Shown: positions 54,499 to 62,119 of the stretch, piece after piece
Numbering within the stretch: the first letter of the stretch is position 1
Layout of the letters: each line of letters starts with the position of its first letter
Source of the DNA: Microbacterium testaceum StLB037
GTDB taxonomy: Bacteria; Actinomycetota; Actinomycetes; Actinomycetales; Microbacteriaceae
NCBI RefSeq assembly: GCF_000202635.1
Contig: NC_015125.1
Coordinates: 1,054,001-1,118,000, forward strand
DNA length: 64,000 bases
Reading direction: 5' to 3'
Notes under the pieces: model-generated
What the model was told of the DNA's origin: nothing
Database searches by the model: none
Seen by the model: only the letters and a program-made list of their open reading frames with translations
Translations under genes and position numbers: made by a program

Positions 54499-54858
54499 GA
54501 CCAGCTTACGACAGATGATCGGATGCCGCGAATCCGGCCGCGCGTTCCCATCCCGGCGCGGGCGAGACTCCTGAGAAATGGCGCTCAAGAGTGCCCCGGC
54601 ACCCTCCCCGGAGTCCACCCGTGCAGAAACTCAGGAGTTCGGCCCGCCTCAGGGCCCGCACCGCCCGCCAAGCCGCACCGCCCGCCACTCCCGCCCCACC
54701 GCACCCAGCCCGACCCAGCCCACCCCACGCCCCGCCTCGCCCATCGCCCCGCGCCCGTGCGGCACACCCCCACCCCAGCCCCGGCCCCACGGCATCCGTT
54801 CATCCACCGTCGAACGACCGCCCTGGCACCGGTCCCACACCGCTGCCAGGATCGAGAC
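54499..54858. other. Gene-free 360-nt gap with inverted repeat and C-rich tract
   Basis: No gene is supported here. It holds the inverted pair ACTCCTGAG (54567-54575) / CTCAGGAGT (54630-54638). From about 54640 to 54790 the plus strand is strikingly C-rich and G-poor, ending in four C-runs at 54767-54788 that form a G-quadruplex pattern on the minus strand. The lactate dehydrogenase start follows at 54859. Confidence 0.7.
54767..54788 (-). other. G-quadruplex motif
   Basis: On the minus strand: runs of 4, 4, 4 and 5 G separated by loops of 2, 2 and 1 nt. Short loops and long runs predict a very stable quadruplex. It lies 71 nt before the lactate dehydrogenase ATG, on the template strand. Confidence 0.6.
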
Positions 54859-55812
54859 ATGAGCGTGATCGAGAACTCCAAGCTGACGGTCGTGGGCGCA
54901 GGAAGCGTGGGGGCGAGCGTCGCGTACGCCGCTCTCATCCGGGGGTCGGCGCGGCACGTCGCGCTGTACGACATCGCCGAGGCCAAGGTCGAGGCCGAGG
55001 TGCTCGACCTCGCGCACGGCACCCAGTTCACCGGCTCGAGCGACATCGTCGGCGGCAGCGACGTCTCGGTCGCCGAGGGCTCGCACGTCGTCGTCATCAC
55101 CGCCGGCGCCAAGCAGAACCCGGGCCAGACCCGAACCGAGCTCGCCGCGACGAACGCGCGCATCATCCGCGACATGATGCCGAAGCTGCTCGCGGTCGCC
55201 CCGAACGCCGTCTACGTGATCGTCACGAACCCCTGCGACGTGCTGACCGTGCTCGCACAGGAGGCCACCGGCCTGCCGACGCGCCGCATCTTCGCTTCAG
55301 GCACCGTCCTCGACACCTCGCGCCTGCGCTGGAAGCTCGCGCAGCGCGCGGGCGTCGCCACCTCGAGCGTTCACGCGTGGATCGTCGGAGAGCACGGCGA
55401 CACGGAGTTCCCGCTGTGGTCGACCGCGACGATCGGCTCCGTCCCCATCACGGAGTTCGACCTCCCCGACGGCGGGCGTTTCACGAAGGACGAACTGGAT
55501 GCCATCGCCGTCGACGTCCGCGACGCCGCCTACAAGGTCATCCAGGGCAAGGGCGCCACGAACTACGCGATCGGCCTGTCGAGCGCCCGCATCGTGGAGG
55601 CGATCCTGCGCGACGAACACGCGATCCTGCCCGTGAGCACCGTGCTCGAGGACTTCCACGGCATCAGCGGGATGGCCCTCTCCGTCCCCTCGATCGTGAG
55701 CGCGAAGGGAGCTGTTCCGCTGCCCGGCACCCCGTTCTCCGACGGAGAGCTGGCGCTCCTCCGCCGCTCCGCCGACGCCCTGACGACCGTGGCGGAGTCG
55801 CTGCGCGACTGA
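54859..55812 (+). CDS. ldh: L-lactate dehydrogenase
   Basis: A 317-residue NAD-dependent dehydrogenase that reduces pyruvate to L-lactate. NAD site VVGAGSVGASVAYAAL; substrate loop GAKQNPGQTRTELAA with specificity Gln and catalytic Arg (malate enzymes have Arg at the Gln position); catalytic His in VGEHGDTEFPLWS. The ATG at 54859 has no good ribosome site; CAGGAT sits 6 nt upstream and may be a -10 box. Confidence 0.95.
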   Translation: MSVIENSKLTVVGAGSVGASVAYAALIRGSARHVALYDIAEAKVEAEVLDLAHGTQFTGSSDIVGGSDVSVAEGSHVVVITAGAKQNPGQTRTELAATNARIIRDMMPKLLAVAPNAVYVIVTNPCDVLTVLAQEATGLPTRRIFASGTVLDTSRLRWKLAQRAGVATSSVHAWIVGEHGDTEFPLWSTATIGSVPITEFDLPDGGRFTKDELDAIAVDVRDAAYKVIQGKGATNYAIGLSSARIVEAILRDEHAILPVSTVLEDFHGISGMALSVPSIVSAKGAVPLPGTPFSDGELALLRRSADALTTVAESLRD

Positions 55813-55931
55813 ACCTCCCCGCGCCACCATGGACCCCGCACGAGGTGGCTGAGCGCGTCGAAGCCACCAGCCCGAGCGACGCCGGATCCGCGGATGCCAA
55901 CACCCCGGCAAGCGATGTCGGAGGCCCCGCG

Positions 55932-55937
55932 TAGCCT
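55932..55937 (+). promoter_or_regulatory. -10 box of radA
   Basis: TAGCCT ends 6 nt before the radA ATG at 55944; the gene is probably leaderless. Confidence 0.5.
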
Positions 55938-55943
55938 GGGCGC

Positions 55944-57311
55944 ATGGCATCCCGACGTCCCGCTTCCGCCCCTGCTCCGTACCGGTGCACCGAGTGCGGG
56001 TGGACGACGCTCAAGTGGGTCGGCCGCTGCGGTGAATGCCAGTCGTGGGGCACCGTCGTCGAGGCGGCCGAGCAGACGGGGATCGTTCGCTCCATCGTTC
56101 CCGTGGCCCCCGGGTCCGCGCGCGCAGCTCGACGCATCACCGAAATCGACACGCAAGACGCTCCTCGGCGCACGAGCGGGGTCGGCGAGTTCGATCGTGT
56201 GCTCGGCGGGGGCATCGTCCCCGGGGCGGCGATCCTGCTCAGCGGCGAGCCCGGCGTCGGCAAGTCGACGCTCCTGCTCGAGGTCGCCGCGAAGAGCGCG
56301 CATGCGGGCCGCCGTGTGCTGTACGCCAGCGGCGAGGAATCCGCCGCCCAGGTCCGCTTGCGCGCGGAGCGCACCGGGGCGCTCCACGACGAGCTGTTCC
56401 TCGCCTCCGAGACCGACCTCGCCACGATCCTCGGCCACGTCGACCAGGTCGAACCCGGCCTGCTGATCGTCGACTCGGTGCAGACGGTTTCTTCGGCCCA
56501 CAGCGACGGAGCGGCGGGTCAGCCCGCGCAGGTGCGGGAGGTGGCATCCGCCCTCATCCGTATCGCGAAAGAACGCGGGCTGCCGATCATCCTGGTCGGT
56601 CACGTCACGAAGGACGGGTCGATCGCCGGCCCGCGCATCCTCGAGCACCTCGTCGATGTCGTGTGCCATTTCGAGGGCGACCGGCAGACCTCCCTGCGGT
56701 TCGTCCGGGCGCTCAAGAACCGCTTCGGTCCGACCGACGAGGTCGGCTGCTTCGACATGACCGGTACCGGCATCGCCGAGGTCGCCGATCCCAGCGCCCT
56801 CTTCCTCGGGCACGGCGAACCCGAACCGGGCACGTGCGTCACGATCGCGATGGAGGGCCGGCGCGCGCTCCCCGTCGAGATCCAGGCCCTCGCCGTCCGG
56901 CAGACCGCGCCGAATCCGCGCCGCATCGTGAACGGCGTCGATTCGTCCCGCGTGGCGATGGTGCTCGCCGTACTCGAGAGCCGCATGGGGCTGACGTTGT
57001 CCGACCGCGACGTCTACGTGTCCACCGTCGGCGGCGTGCGGCTCGTCGAGCCCGCGGCCGATCTCGCGATCGCGATCGCGGTGGCCAACGCCGTGAAGAA
57101 CCGCAAGGTGTCCAAGCGCCTCGCGGCGATCGGCGAGCTCACGCTCACGGGCGAGATCCGCAACGTCACGCAGGCGGCGCAGCGCGCGTCCGAGGCCAAA
57201 CGCCTCGGCTACCACACGGTGCTCGACGCCTCATCCCGCAAGCTGGCGCAGGCCCTCAACGAACTACAGGTGCGCGGGATGCCGCGCGACGACAGCGAAC
57301 CGGGTTTCTGA
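55944..57311 (+). CDS. radA: DNA repair protein RadA
   Basis: A 455-residue RecA-like helicase that promotes branch migration in recombination. The N-terminal zinc finger has Cys15, Cys18, Cys29 and Cys32. Walker A is GEPGVGKST (101-109). The RadA-specific KNRFG motif and the C-terminal Lon-protease-like domain (STVGGVRLVEPAADLAIA) are present. Monocistronic, leaderless-type start. Confidence 0.96.
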   Translation: MASRRPASAPAPYRCTECGWTTLKWVGRCGECQSWGTVVEAAEQTGIVRSIVPVAPGSARAARRITEIDTQDAPRRTSGVGEFDRVLGGGIVPGAAILLSGEPGVGKSTLLLEVAAKSAHAGRRVLYASGEESAAQVRLRAERTGALHDELFLASETDLATILGHVDQVEPGLLIVDSVQTVSSAHSDGAAGQPAQVREVASALIRIAKERGLPIILVGHVTKDGSIAGPRILEHLVDVVCHFEGDRQTSLRFVRALKNRFGPTDEVGCFDMTGTGIAEVADPSALFLGHGEPEPGTCVTIAMEGRRALPVEIQALAVRQTAPNPRRIVNGVDSSRVAMVLAVLESRMGLTLSDRDVYVSTVGGVRLVEPAADLAIAIAVANAVKNRKVSKRLAAIGELTLTGEIRNVTQAAQRASEAKRLGYHTVLDASSRKLAQALNELQVRGMPRDDSEPGF

Positions 57312-57382
57312 CGGCACCGCCGGCGTCCGACGTGCGGGGCGACCGCCCGGGCGGAAGACGGGTCGACGCGATGAGTCGCGAT

Positions 57383-57493
57383 TCAGCGGCCGGGAGGAGC
57401 AGACCGTCGGCGACGGTGCGGTGACGTCATCCCGAGAACGGCGGGGATGACGAGTCCGGCGGCGCACACGGCCGCGGTGATCACGTACTCCAT
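57383..57493 (-). CDS. Possible 36-residue membrane microprotein
   Basis: ATG at 57493 encodes MEYVITAAVCAAGLVIPAVL, one predicted membrane helix, followed by an Arg-rich tail (HRRRRSAPPGR). The topology is sensible for a real small protein. GAGACT lies 7 nt upstream as a weak -10-like box; no ribosome site. The remainder of the 57312-57692 gap shows no other gene. Confidence 0.35.
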   Translation of the reverse strand: MEYVITAAVCAAGLVIPAVLGMTSPHRRRRSAPPGR

Positions 57494-57589
57494 GTCCCCG
57501 AGTCTCGCACTCTCGCCTCACCCGCGCGACCTCAGTGATTCACCCGCGAGGCATCAGGTCCTCCGCCCCTCAGCTCCAGCGCCCTGTCG

Positions 57590-57642
57590 AGTGTCCAGAA
57601 CACCCGGACGTTTTTCAGAACGCTCCGGGTGTCTTGGACACT
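57590..57642. terminator. Long inverted repeat between radA and the convergent gene
   Basis: Arms of 19 nt, AGTGTCCAGAACACCCGGA (57590-57608) and TCCGGGTGTCTTGGACACT (57624-57642), match at 17 positions; the loop contains TTTTT. It lies between convergent genes and could terminate transcription from both sides. Confidence 0.6.
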
Positions 57643-57663
57643 GAGCCGGCAAACCGCGAGCAG

Positions 57664-57703
57664 GCGCGGCGCTCAGGCGTCGAGCGCGGCGCTCAGGCGT
57701 CGA
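57664..57703. repeat. Tandem 20-bp duplication covering a stop codon
   Basis: GCGCGGCGCTCAGGCGTCGA occurs twice head to tail (57664-57683 and 57684-57703). The second copy contains the last codons and stop of the minus-strand gene ending at 57693; the first duplicates them outside the gene. Confidence 0.9.
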
Positions 57704-58103
57704 GCGCCGCGATCAGATCGGCGGGGCTGGCCTGGATCGGGTGAGGACCCGCGATATCGATGAACACGGTCGTGAGTTCCTCCTCGTGCATCCCGAGGAA
57801 GGTCCGCAACCACTGCGGCGACTGCAGGGCGATGTGCGGCGGCAGCGTCGCGGGCTTGTGCGCCGCATCGCTGAACAGCAGCAGCGCGAGCTGCCCGGTG
57901 TTCGGGTCTCGGTAGGTCCACACCTCGCCCATATCGAGCGGGTTGTCGGCATCCCCCGCCCGCATCAGCGGGACGACGGTGGGGCCGTGCCGCAACGCGA
58001 AGGCGATCGCCGCCATGTCCTGCGTCTGCAGCGCGTCGGTCAACGCGGTGTTCTTGAACTCCACGTCGACCCTCTTCCCCTTGCGTTTCTTGCCCGCGGC
58101 CAT
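57693..58103 (-). CDS. Unknown 136-residue protein, SseB-like
   Basis: A soluble protein with a basic start (MAAGKKRKGKR) and a body resembling the SseB N-terminal domain: FKNTALTDALQTQDMAAIAF, then VVPLMRAGD and VWTYRDPNTGQLALLLFSD. Such domains are found in several actinobacterial proteins of unknown role. The ATG at 58103 has CGGAGG immediately upstream and TAGGCT 6 nt away. Confidence 0.7.
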   Translation of the reverse strand: MAAGKKRKGKRVDVEFKNTALTDALQTQDMAAIAFALRHGPTVVPLMRAGDADNPLDMGEVWTYRDPNTGQLALLLFSDAAHKPATLPPHIALQSPQWLRTFLGMHEEELTTVFIDIAGPHPIQASPADLIAALDA

Positions 58104-58109
58104 CCTCCG

Positions 58110-58115
58110 AGCCTA
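58110..58115 (-). promoter_or_regulatory. -10 box of the SseB-like gene
   Basis: TAGGCT on the minus strand ends 6 nt before the ATG at 58103. The CGGAGG between them could act as a ribosome site if transcription starts earlier. Confidence 0.4.
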
Positions 58116-58254
58116 TCCGCGGCCTGCGGCAGGTGCCCAGCGGAGGAGATGTGCCCGGCGGAGGACCCACATGCAGGCGAGCGTCCTCCCGCCGCCGAAT
58201 CTCCTCCCCTGGCACCCACACCCGCAACCAAGGGCACCCCGAGCCCCGATCGCG

Positions 58255-58971
58255 CTACGCCAGGAACCCCCGCAACAACGCCTCCGACCCGGCCAGGTGG
58301 TCACGCATCGCCGCGTGGGCGGCATCCGGTCTCCCGGCGAGGATCGCCGACACGATCGCGGCGTGCTGCGACGTGGAGTGGTCGATGTTGCGGGGCAGGA
58401 GCGGAAACGTATCGAGCCACGCGTTGATGCGCGCGCGATTCTCCGCGACGAGGGGAACGAGGGACGGGATGCCGGCGACTTCCGCGATCGTGAGGTGCAG
58501 CAGCGTGTCGAGTCGGCGATAGTCCGCCCCCTCGGCGCGCGCGGCCGCTTCGTGCCGGGCCCAGAGCACGTCGCGTTCTTCGGCCGAGAGCGACCGCCCC
58601 GCGGCGGCCCAGGCCGCGCCGGGCTCGAGAACACCGCGCAGGGCGATGACGTCGTCGAGCTCGACCGCCGACACGTCCGCCGGACCCGTCGACCGGGGAA
58701 CCGGGTCGACCACGAAGGTCCCGCCGTAGCGCCCGCGTCGCGTCTCGAGCCACCCGGCATCCGCCAGCTCGCGCAGCGCCTCGCGCACCGTGTCGCGGCT
58801 CACGCCGTACAGCGCGGCGAGCTCACGCTCCGCGGGCAGCGACTCCCCCGGCGCGACCAGGCCGAGACGCACCGTCTGCACGATGCGCGCCGTCGTGTCT
58901 TCGAGCGCGTTGCCGCTGCGCACGGGCCGGTACACAGCCCGGCGCAGGTCGTCGAGCGGCGCGTCGGTCAC
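58255..58971 (-). CDS. GntR family regulator with FCD domain (FadR subfamily)
   Basis: A 238-residue repressor. The winged helix at about 25-75 has SLPAERELAALYGVSRDTVR; the FCD ligand domain has the metal-binding acidic and His residues (VIALRGVLEPGAAW, LLHLTIAEVAG and HAAIVSAILAG). These regulators usually sense an acid metabolite and control adjacent catabolic genes, here probably the ALDH/PuuD/GS unit upstream on the same strand. The GTG at 58971 is the best start. Confidence 0.9.
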   Translation of the reverse strand: MTDAPLDDLRRAVYRPVRSGNALEDTTARIVQTVRLGLVAPGESLPAERELAALYGVSRDTVREALRELADAGWLETRRGRYGGTFVVDPVPRSTGPADVSAVELDDVIALRGVLEPGAAWAAAGRSLSAEERDVLWARHEAAARAEGADYRRLDTLLHLTIAEVAGIPSLVPLVAENRARINAWLDTFPLLPRNIDHSTSQHAAIVSAILAGRPDAAHAAMRDHLAGSEALLRGFLA

Positions 58972-59005
58972 CGTCTCAGCCTGTCACGGACCGGGAGTGC
59001 CGGGG

Positions 59006-59043
59006 CACGCCCGCCGGGAACGCGGAGCACCGGGGCGGGCGTG
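59006..59043 (-). terminator. Hairpin after the SDR gene
   Basis: Perfect 10-bp arms CACGCCCGCC (59006-59015) and GGCGGGCGTG (59034-59043) in the gap between SDR and GntR genes. Confidence 0.5.
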
Positions 59044-59067
59044 GTCGCTCGTCCCCCGGTCGCGTGC

Positions 59068-59847
59068 TCACAGCGGCGTGACGTACGCGTTCGTGATTCC
59101 GCCGTCGACGACGAAGGCCGTCGCGGTGATGAAGGACGCATCGTCGGATGCCAGGAACGCCACGGCCGCGGCCATCTCTTCGGGCTCCGCGAACCGGCCC
59201 ATCGGCACGTGCACGAGGCGACGCTGCGCGCGCTCGGGGTCCTTCGCGAACAGCTCCTGCAGCAGGGGGGTGTTCACCGGCCCTGGGCACAGCGCGTTCA
59301 CGCGAATCCCCTGACGGGCGAACTGCACACCGAGTTCGCGGGTCATCGCGAGCACCCCGCCCTTCGAGGCGGTGTACGAGATCTGCGAGGTGGCCGAGCC
59401 CAGCAGCGCGACGAACGACGCGGTGTTGATGATCGAGCCCTTGCCCGCGGGCACCATGTGGCGCAGGGCTGCGCGCGAGCAGAGGTACACGCTCTTGAGG
59501 TTCACGTCCTGTACCCGGTCCCAGGCCGGCAGCTCGGTGGTCTCGATCGAATCGTCGTCGGCGGGTGAGATCCCGGCGTTGTTGAACGCGATGTCGACGC
59601 TCCCGAGGTCCGCCGCGACGCCGTCGAAGAGGTTGTTCACGGATGCCTCGTCGGCGACATTCACCTGCCGGAACACCCCCTCGACCGAGGCGGCGGCCGC
59701 GGAGCCGGTGGTCTCGTCGAGATCGGCGATGACGACGCGCGCGCCCTCGGCGGCGAAACGGCGGGCGGTGGCGAGGCCGATGCCCGAGGCACCACCGGTG
59801 ACGATGGCGACGCGGTCGCGCAGCCGCTGGGTGAGGTCGATGGTCAT
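59068..59847 (-). CDS. Short-chain dehydrogenase/reductase
   Basis: A 259-residue classical SDR. NAD(P) site VTGGASGIGLATARRF with IADLDE (Asp after beta 2 suggests NAD preference), NNAGISPAD, and catalytic SYTASK with the Ser in NTASF. The end PEEMAAAVAFLASDDASFIT is family-typical. AAAGGA precedes the ATG. It lies downstream of the ALDH gene in the same direction but is separated by the 81-bp repeat, so may have its own promoter. Substrate unknown. Confidence 0.9.
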   Translation of the reverse strand: MTIDLTQRLRDRVAIVTGGASGIGLATARRFAAEGARVVIADLDETTGSAAAASVEGVFRQVNVADEASVNNLFDGVAADLGSVDIAFNNAGISPADDDSIETTELPAWDRVQDVNLKSVYLCSRAALRHMVPAGKGSIINTASFVALLGSATSQISYTASKGGVLAMTRELGVQFARQGIRVNALCPGPVNTPLLQELFAKDPERAQRRLVHVPMGRFAEPEEMAAAVAFLASDDASFITATAFVVDGGITNAYVTPL

Positions 59848-59870
59848 GGTGCGGTGGTTCCTTTCGAGCT

Positions 59871-59951
59871 GAACCTCGTCCCCCTTATGGCTGGTTCAGA
59901 GCCTCTGCAGGAGCCAGAAGTGGGACGAGGACCGTCATAAGTGGGACGAGG
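59871..59951. repeat. 81-bp interspersed palindromic repeat, copy 2
   Basis: It starts GAACCTCGTCCCCCTTATGG and ends CATAAGTGGGACGAGG, the same length as the copy at 10597-10677. The forward core is followed by two inverted copies of the CCTCGTCCCnCTTATG core; the middle third differs between the two elements. It lies between the SDR and ALDH genes. Confidence 0.85.
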
Positions 59952-59966
59952 GGGTGAGGGGAGGGG

Positions 59967-61322
59967 TCACTCGGTGGCGTAGAACACGTTCTTCACCTCG
60001 GTGAAGTGCTCGGCGGCATCCGGTCCGAGCTCTCGTCCGAGGCCGGAGGCCTTCATGCCGCCGAACGGGGTGGCGTAGCGCACCGACGAGTGCGAATTCA
60101 CCGACAGCACGCCACTGCGCACTCCGCGGGAGACCCGGATGCCACGCCCGAGGCTCTCGGTCCAGATCGAGCCGGCGAGGCCGTACGCGGTGTCGTTCGC
60201 CAGACGGATGGCATCCGCTTCATCGTCGAACGGCAGGACCGCGAGCACGGGCCCGAAGACCTCGTCGCGCGCGATGCGATCGCCCGGCTGCGCGAGCACG
60301 ACGGCCGGCGCGAACCAGAACCCGTCGCCCTCGGGAGCGGAGCCGCGGAACGCGACGTCGACGCCGTCGAGGAAGCCCTGGACGGTGGAGCGATGGGATG
60401 CCGAGATGAGCGGCCCCATCTGGGTGTCCTCGCGCGTTGGGTCGCCGACTCTCCACGCCGCCACCGCGGGTTCGAGCATCTCGAGGAAGCGGTCGAAGAC
60501 GCTCCGCTGGACGAGGAGGCGGCTGCGTGCGCAGCAGTCCTGCCCGGCATTGTCGAACACCGAGCCGGGGACACCCGCGGCGGCCTTCTCGAGGTCGGCG
60601 TCGGCGAAGACGATGTTCGCGCTCTTGCCGCCGAGTTCGAGGGTCACGGGCTTGAGCATCCGCGCGCACCCGGCGGCGACCTCGGTCCCGACCTCGGTCG
60701 ACCCGGTGAAGACGACCTTGTGCACGTCGGGGTGCGACACGAACCGCTGTCCGACGACCGAGCCGGAGCCGACGACCACCTGGAACAGCCCCTCCGGCAG
60801 CCCCGCCTCGAGAGCCAGTTCACCGAGGCGGATCGCCGTGAGCGGAGTCAGCTCGGCGGGCTTCAGCACCACGGCGTTGCCGGCGGCGAGCGCGGGCGCG
60901 AAGCCCCACGCCGCGATCGTCATGGGGAAGTTCCACGGCACGATGATCCCGACCACGCCGTAGGGCTCGTGGTAGGTCACGTCCAGCCCGCCGGCCACCG
61001 GGATCTGCGAGCCGATCAGGCGTTCCGGCGCCCCGGCGTAGTAGTTCAGCACCTGGGCGACGTGCTGCGCCTCCCACCGCGCGGAGCCGATCGGGTGACC
61101 GGAGTTCTTCACCTCGAGCGCCGCGAGTTCGTCGACGTGCTCCTCGACGACCCGCGCGAACGCGCGCAGGGCGTCGGCGCGCGCGACGGGCGCGAGCGCC
61201 GCCCACGCGCGCTGCGCGCGCACCGCGTCGGCGACGGCGGCATCCACCTGATCGATCTCGGCGCGCTCGAGCGTGGTGATCGGCGACCCGGTCGAGGGGT
61301 CGATGACGGTGAAGGTGCTCAT
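59967..61322 (-). CDS. Aldehyde dehydrogenase
   Basis: A 451-residue NAD(P)-dependent aldehyde dehydrogenase. Cofactor segments are IVPWNFPMTIAAWGFAPAL and VVFTGSTEVGTEV; the general-base Glu is in TLELGGKSA and the catalytic Cys in NAGQDCCARSR (two adjacent Cys). FDDEADAIRLANDTAYGLAG is typical. The context with GS-like and PuuD-like enzymes suggests oxidation of a gamma-glutamyl amino aldehyde. It overlaps the upstream PuuD-like gene by 4 nt. Confidence 0.93.
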   Translation of the reverse strand: MSTFTVIDPSTGSPITTLERAEIDQVDAAVADAVRAQRAWAALAPVARADALRAFARVVEEHVDELAALEVKNSGHPIGSARWEAQHVAQVLNYYAGAPERLIGSQIPVAGGLDVTYHEPYGVVGIIVPWNFPMTIAAWGFAPALAAGNAVVLKPAELTPLTAIRLGELALEAGLPEGLFQVVVGSGSVVGQRFVSHPDVHKVVFTGSTEVGTEVAAGCARMLKPVTLELGGKSANIVFADADLEKAAAGVPGSVFDNAGQDCCARSRLLVQRSVFDRFLEMLEPAVAAWRVGDPTREDTQMGPLISASHRSTVQGFLDGVDVAFRGSAPEGDGFWFAPAVVLAQPGDRIARDEVFGPVLAVLPFDDEADAIRLANDTAYGLAGSIWTESLGRGIRVSRGVRSGVLSVNSHSSVRYATPFGGMKASGLGRELGPDAAEHFTEVKNVFYATE

Positions 61323-62119
61323 GCGGGGACTCCCTGGGGCTCGGAGGAGGGTGCGGTCGACGGCGCAGTGTCGCGCGAGGCTCGGTAGCGCGCCGCGGCG
61401 GCGACCAGCCCGAGGAACAGCCGCCGGTCCTCGGCGTTCTCCTCCGGATGCCACTGCACGGCGACGAGGTAGTCGTCGCCCGGGAGCTCGACGGCCTGCA
61501 CGAGTCCGTCGTCGGTGCGCGCGGTCACGACGAGACCCTCGCCCACCCGGTCGACGCCCTGGTGGTGGTAGCTGTGGACGGTGAGGGGTCCGGCGCCGAC
61601 GAGGCCGGCGAGCCGGGTTCCGGCATCCACCTCCACCACGTTCTCGGCGAAGACGCCCCCGCCGATCCGGTAGCGCTCGGTGCCGAGCGCCTCGGGCAGG
61701 TGCTGGTGCAGGGTGCCGCCAAGGGCGACGTTGAGCAGCTGCAGCCCCCGACAGATGCCGAAGACCGGGATACCGCGCTCTCGCGCTCCCGCCAGCAGGG
61801 CGATCTCCCACGCGTCACGGTCGGCGCGCGCGGGGTCGGTCAGCGGGTGACGCTCGGCGCCGTAGAGCTCCGGCTGCACGTCGAGCCCGCCCGTGAGGAT
61901 GAGCCCGTCGAGCCCCTCGAGCACCGCCGCCGCGGCTTGCTCGGGACGCGGTTGCGGCGGGAGCAGCACGGCGCTCGCCCCCGACGCGGTCACGGAGTCG
62001 AAGTACTGCTGCGGCAGGAACGACGCGCGCACGTCCCACACGCCCTGCTTCGCGCGCTCGAGATAGGTCGTGAGCCCGACGACCGGGGTCCCCTTCGGAT
62101 CAGAGACGTTCGAAACCAC
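61319..62119 (-). CDS. Gamma-glutamyl-gamma-aminobutyrate hydrolase family protein (PuuD-like)
   Basis: A 266-residue class I amidotransferase of the PuuD/peptidase C26 type. Cys nucleophile in FGICRGLQLLN, His and Glu in AVQWHPEEN, and LILTGGLDVQPELYG as family signature. It would hydrolyse the gamma-glutamyl bond after oxidation of the glutamylated amine. GTG at 62119, with GGGAG upstream, overlaps the GS-like gene by 20 nt; it overlaps the ALDH gene by 4 nt. Confidence 0.9.
   Translation of the reverse strand: MVSNVSDPKGTPVVGLTTYLERAKQGVWDVRASFLPQQYFDSVTASGASAVLLPPQPRPEQAAAAVLEGLDGLILTGGLDVQPELYGAERHPLTDPARADRDAWEIALLAGARERGIPVFGICRGLQLLNVALGGTLHQHLPEALGTERYRIGGGVFAENVVEVDAGTRLAGLVGAGPLTVHSYHHQGVDRVGEGLVVTARTDDGLVQAVELPGDDYLVAVQWHPEENAEDRRLFLGLVAAAARYRASRDTAPSTAPSSEPQGVPA

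Noticed and set aside
54640..54860. Coding region in the C-rich tract upstream of ldh (frames run into ldh)
   Set aside because: Translation is Pro/His/Arg low complexity; the ldh start is fixed by its N-terminal strand and NAD motif.
57264..57521. 85-codon minus-strand frame after radA
   Set aside because: Overlaps the radA 3' end and has no ribosome site or recognisable sequence; only the internal 36-codon frame in another phase looks protein-like.
57664..57703. CRISPR-like repeat
   Set aside because: Only two adjacent 20-mers with no spacer; a simple tandem duplication.
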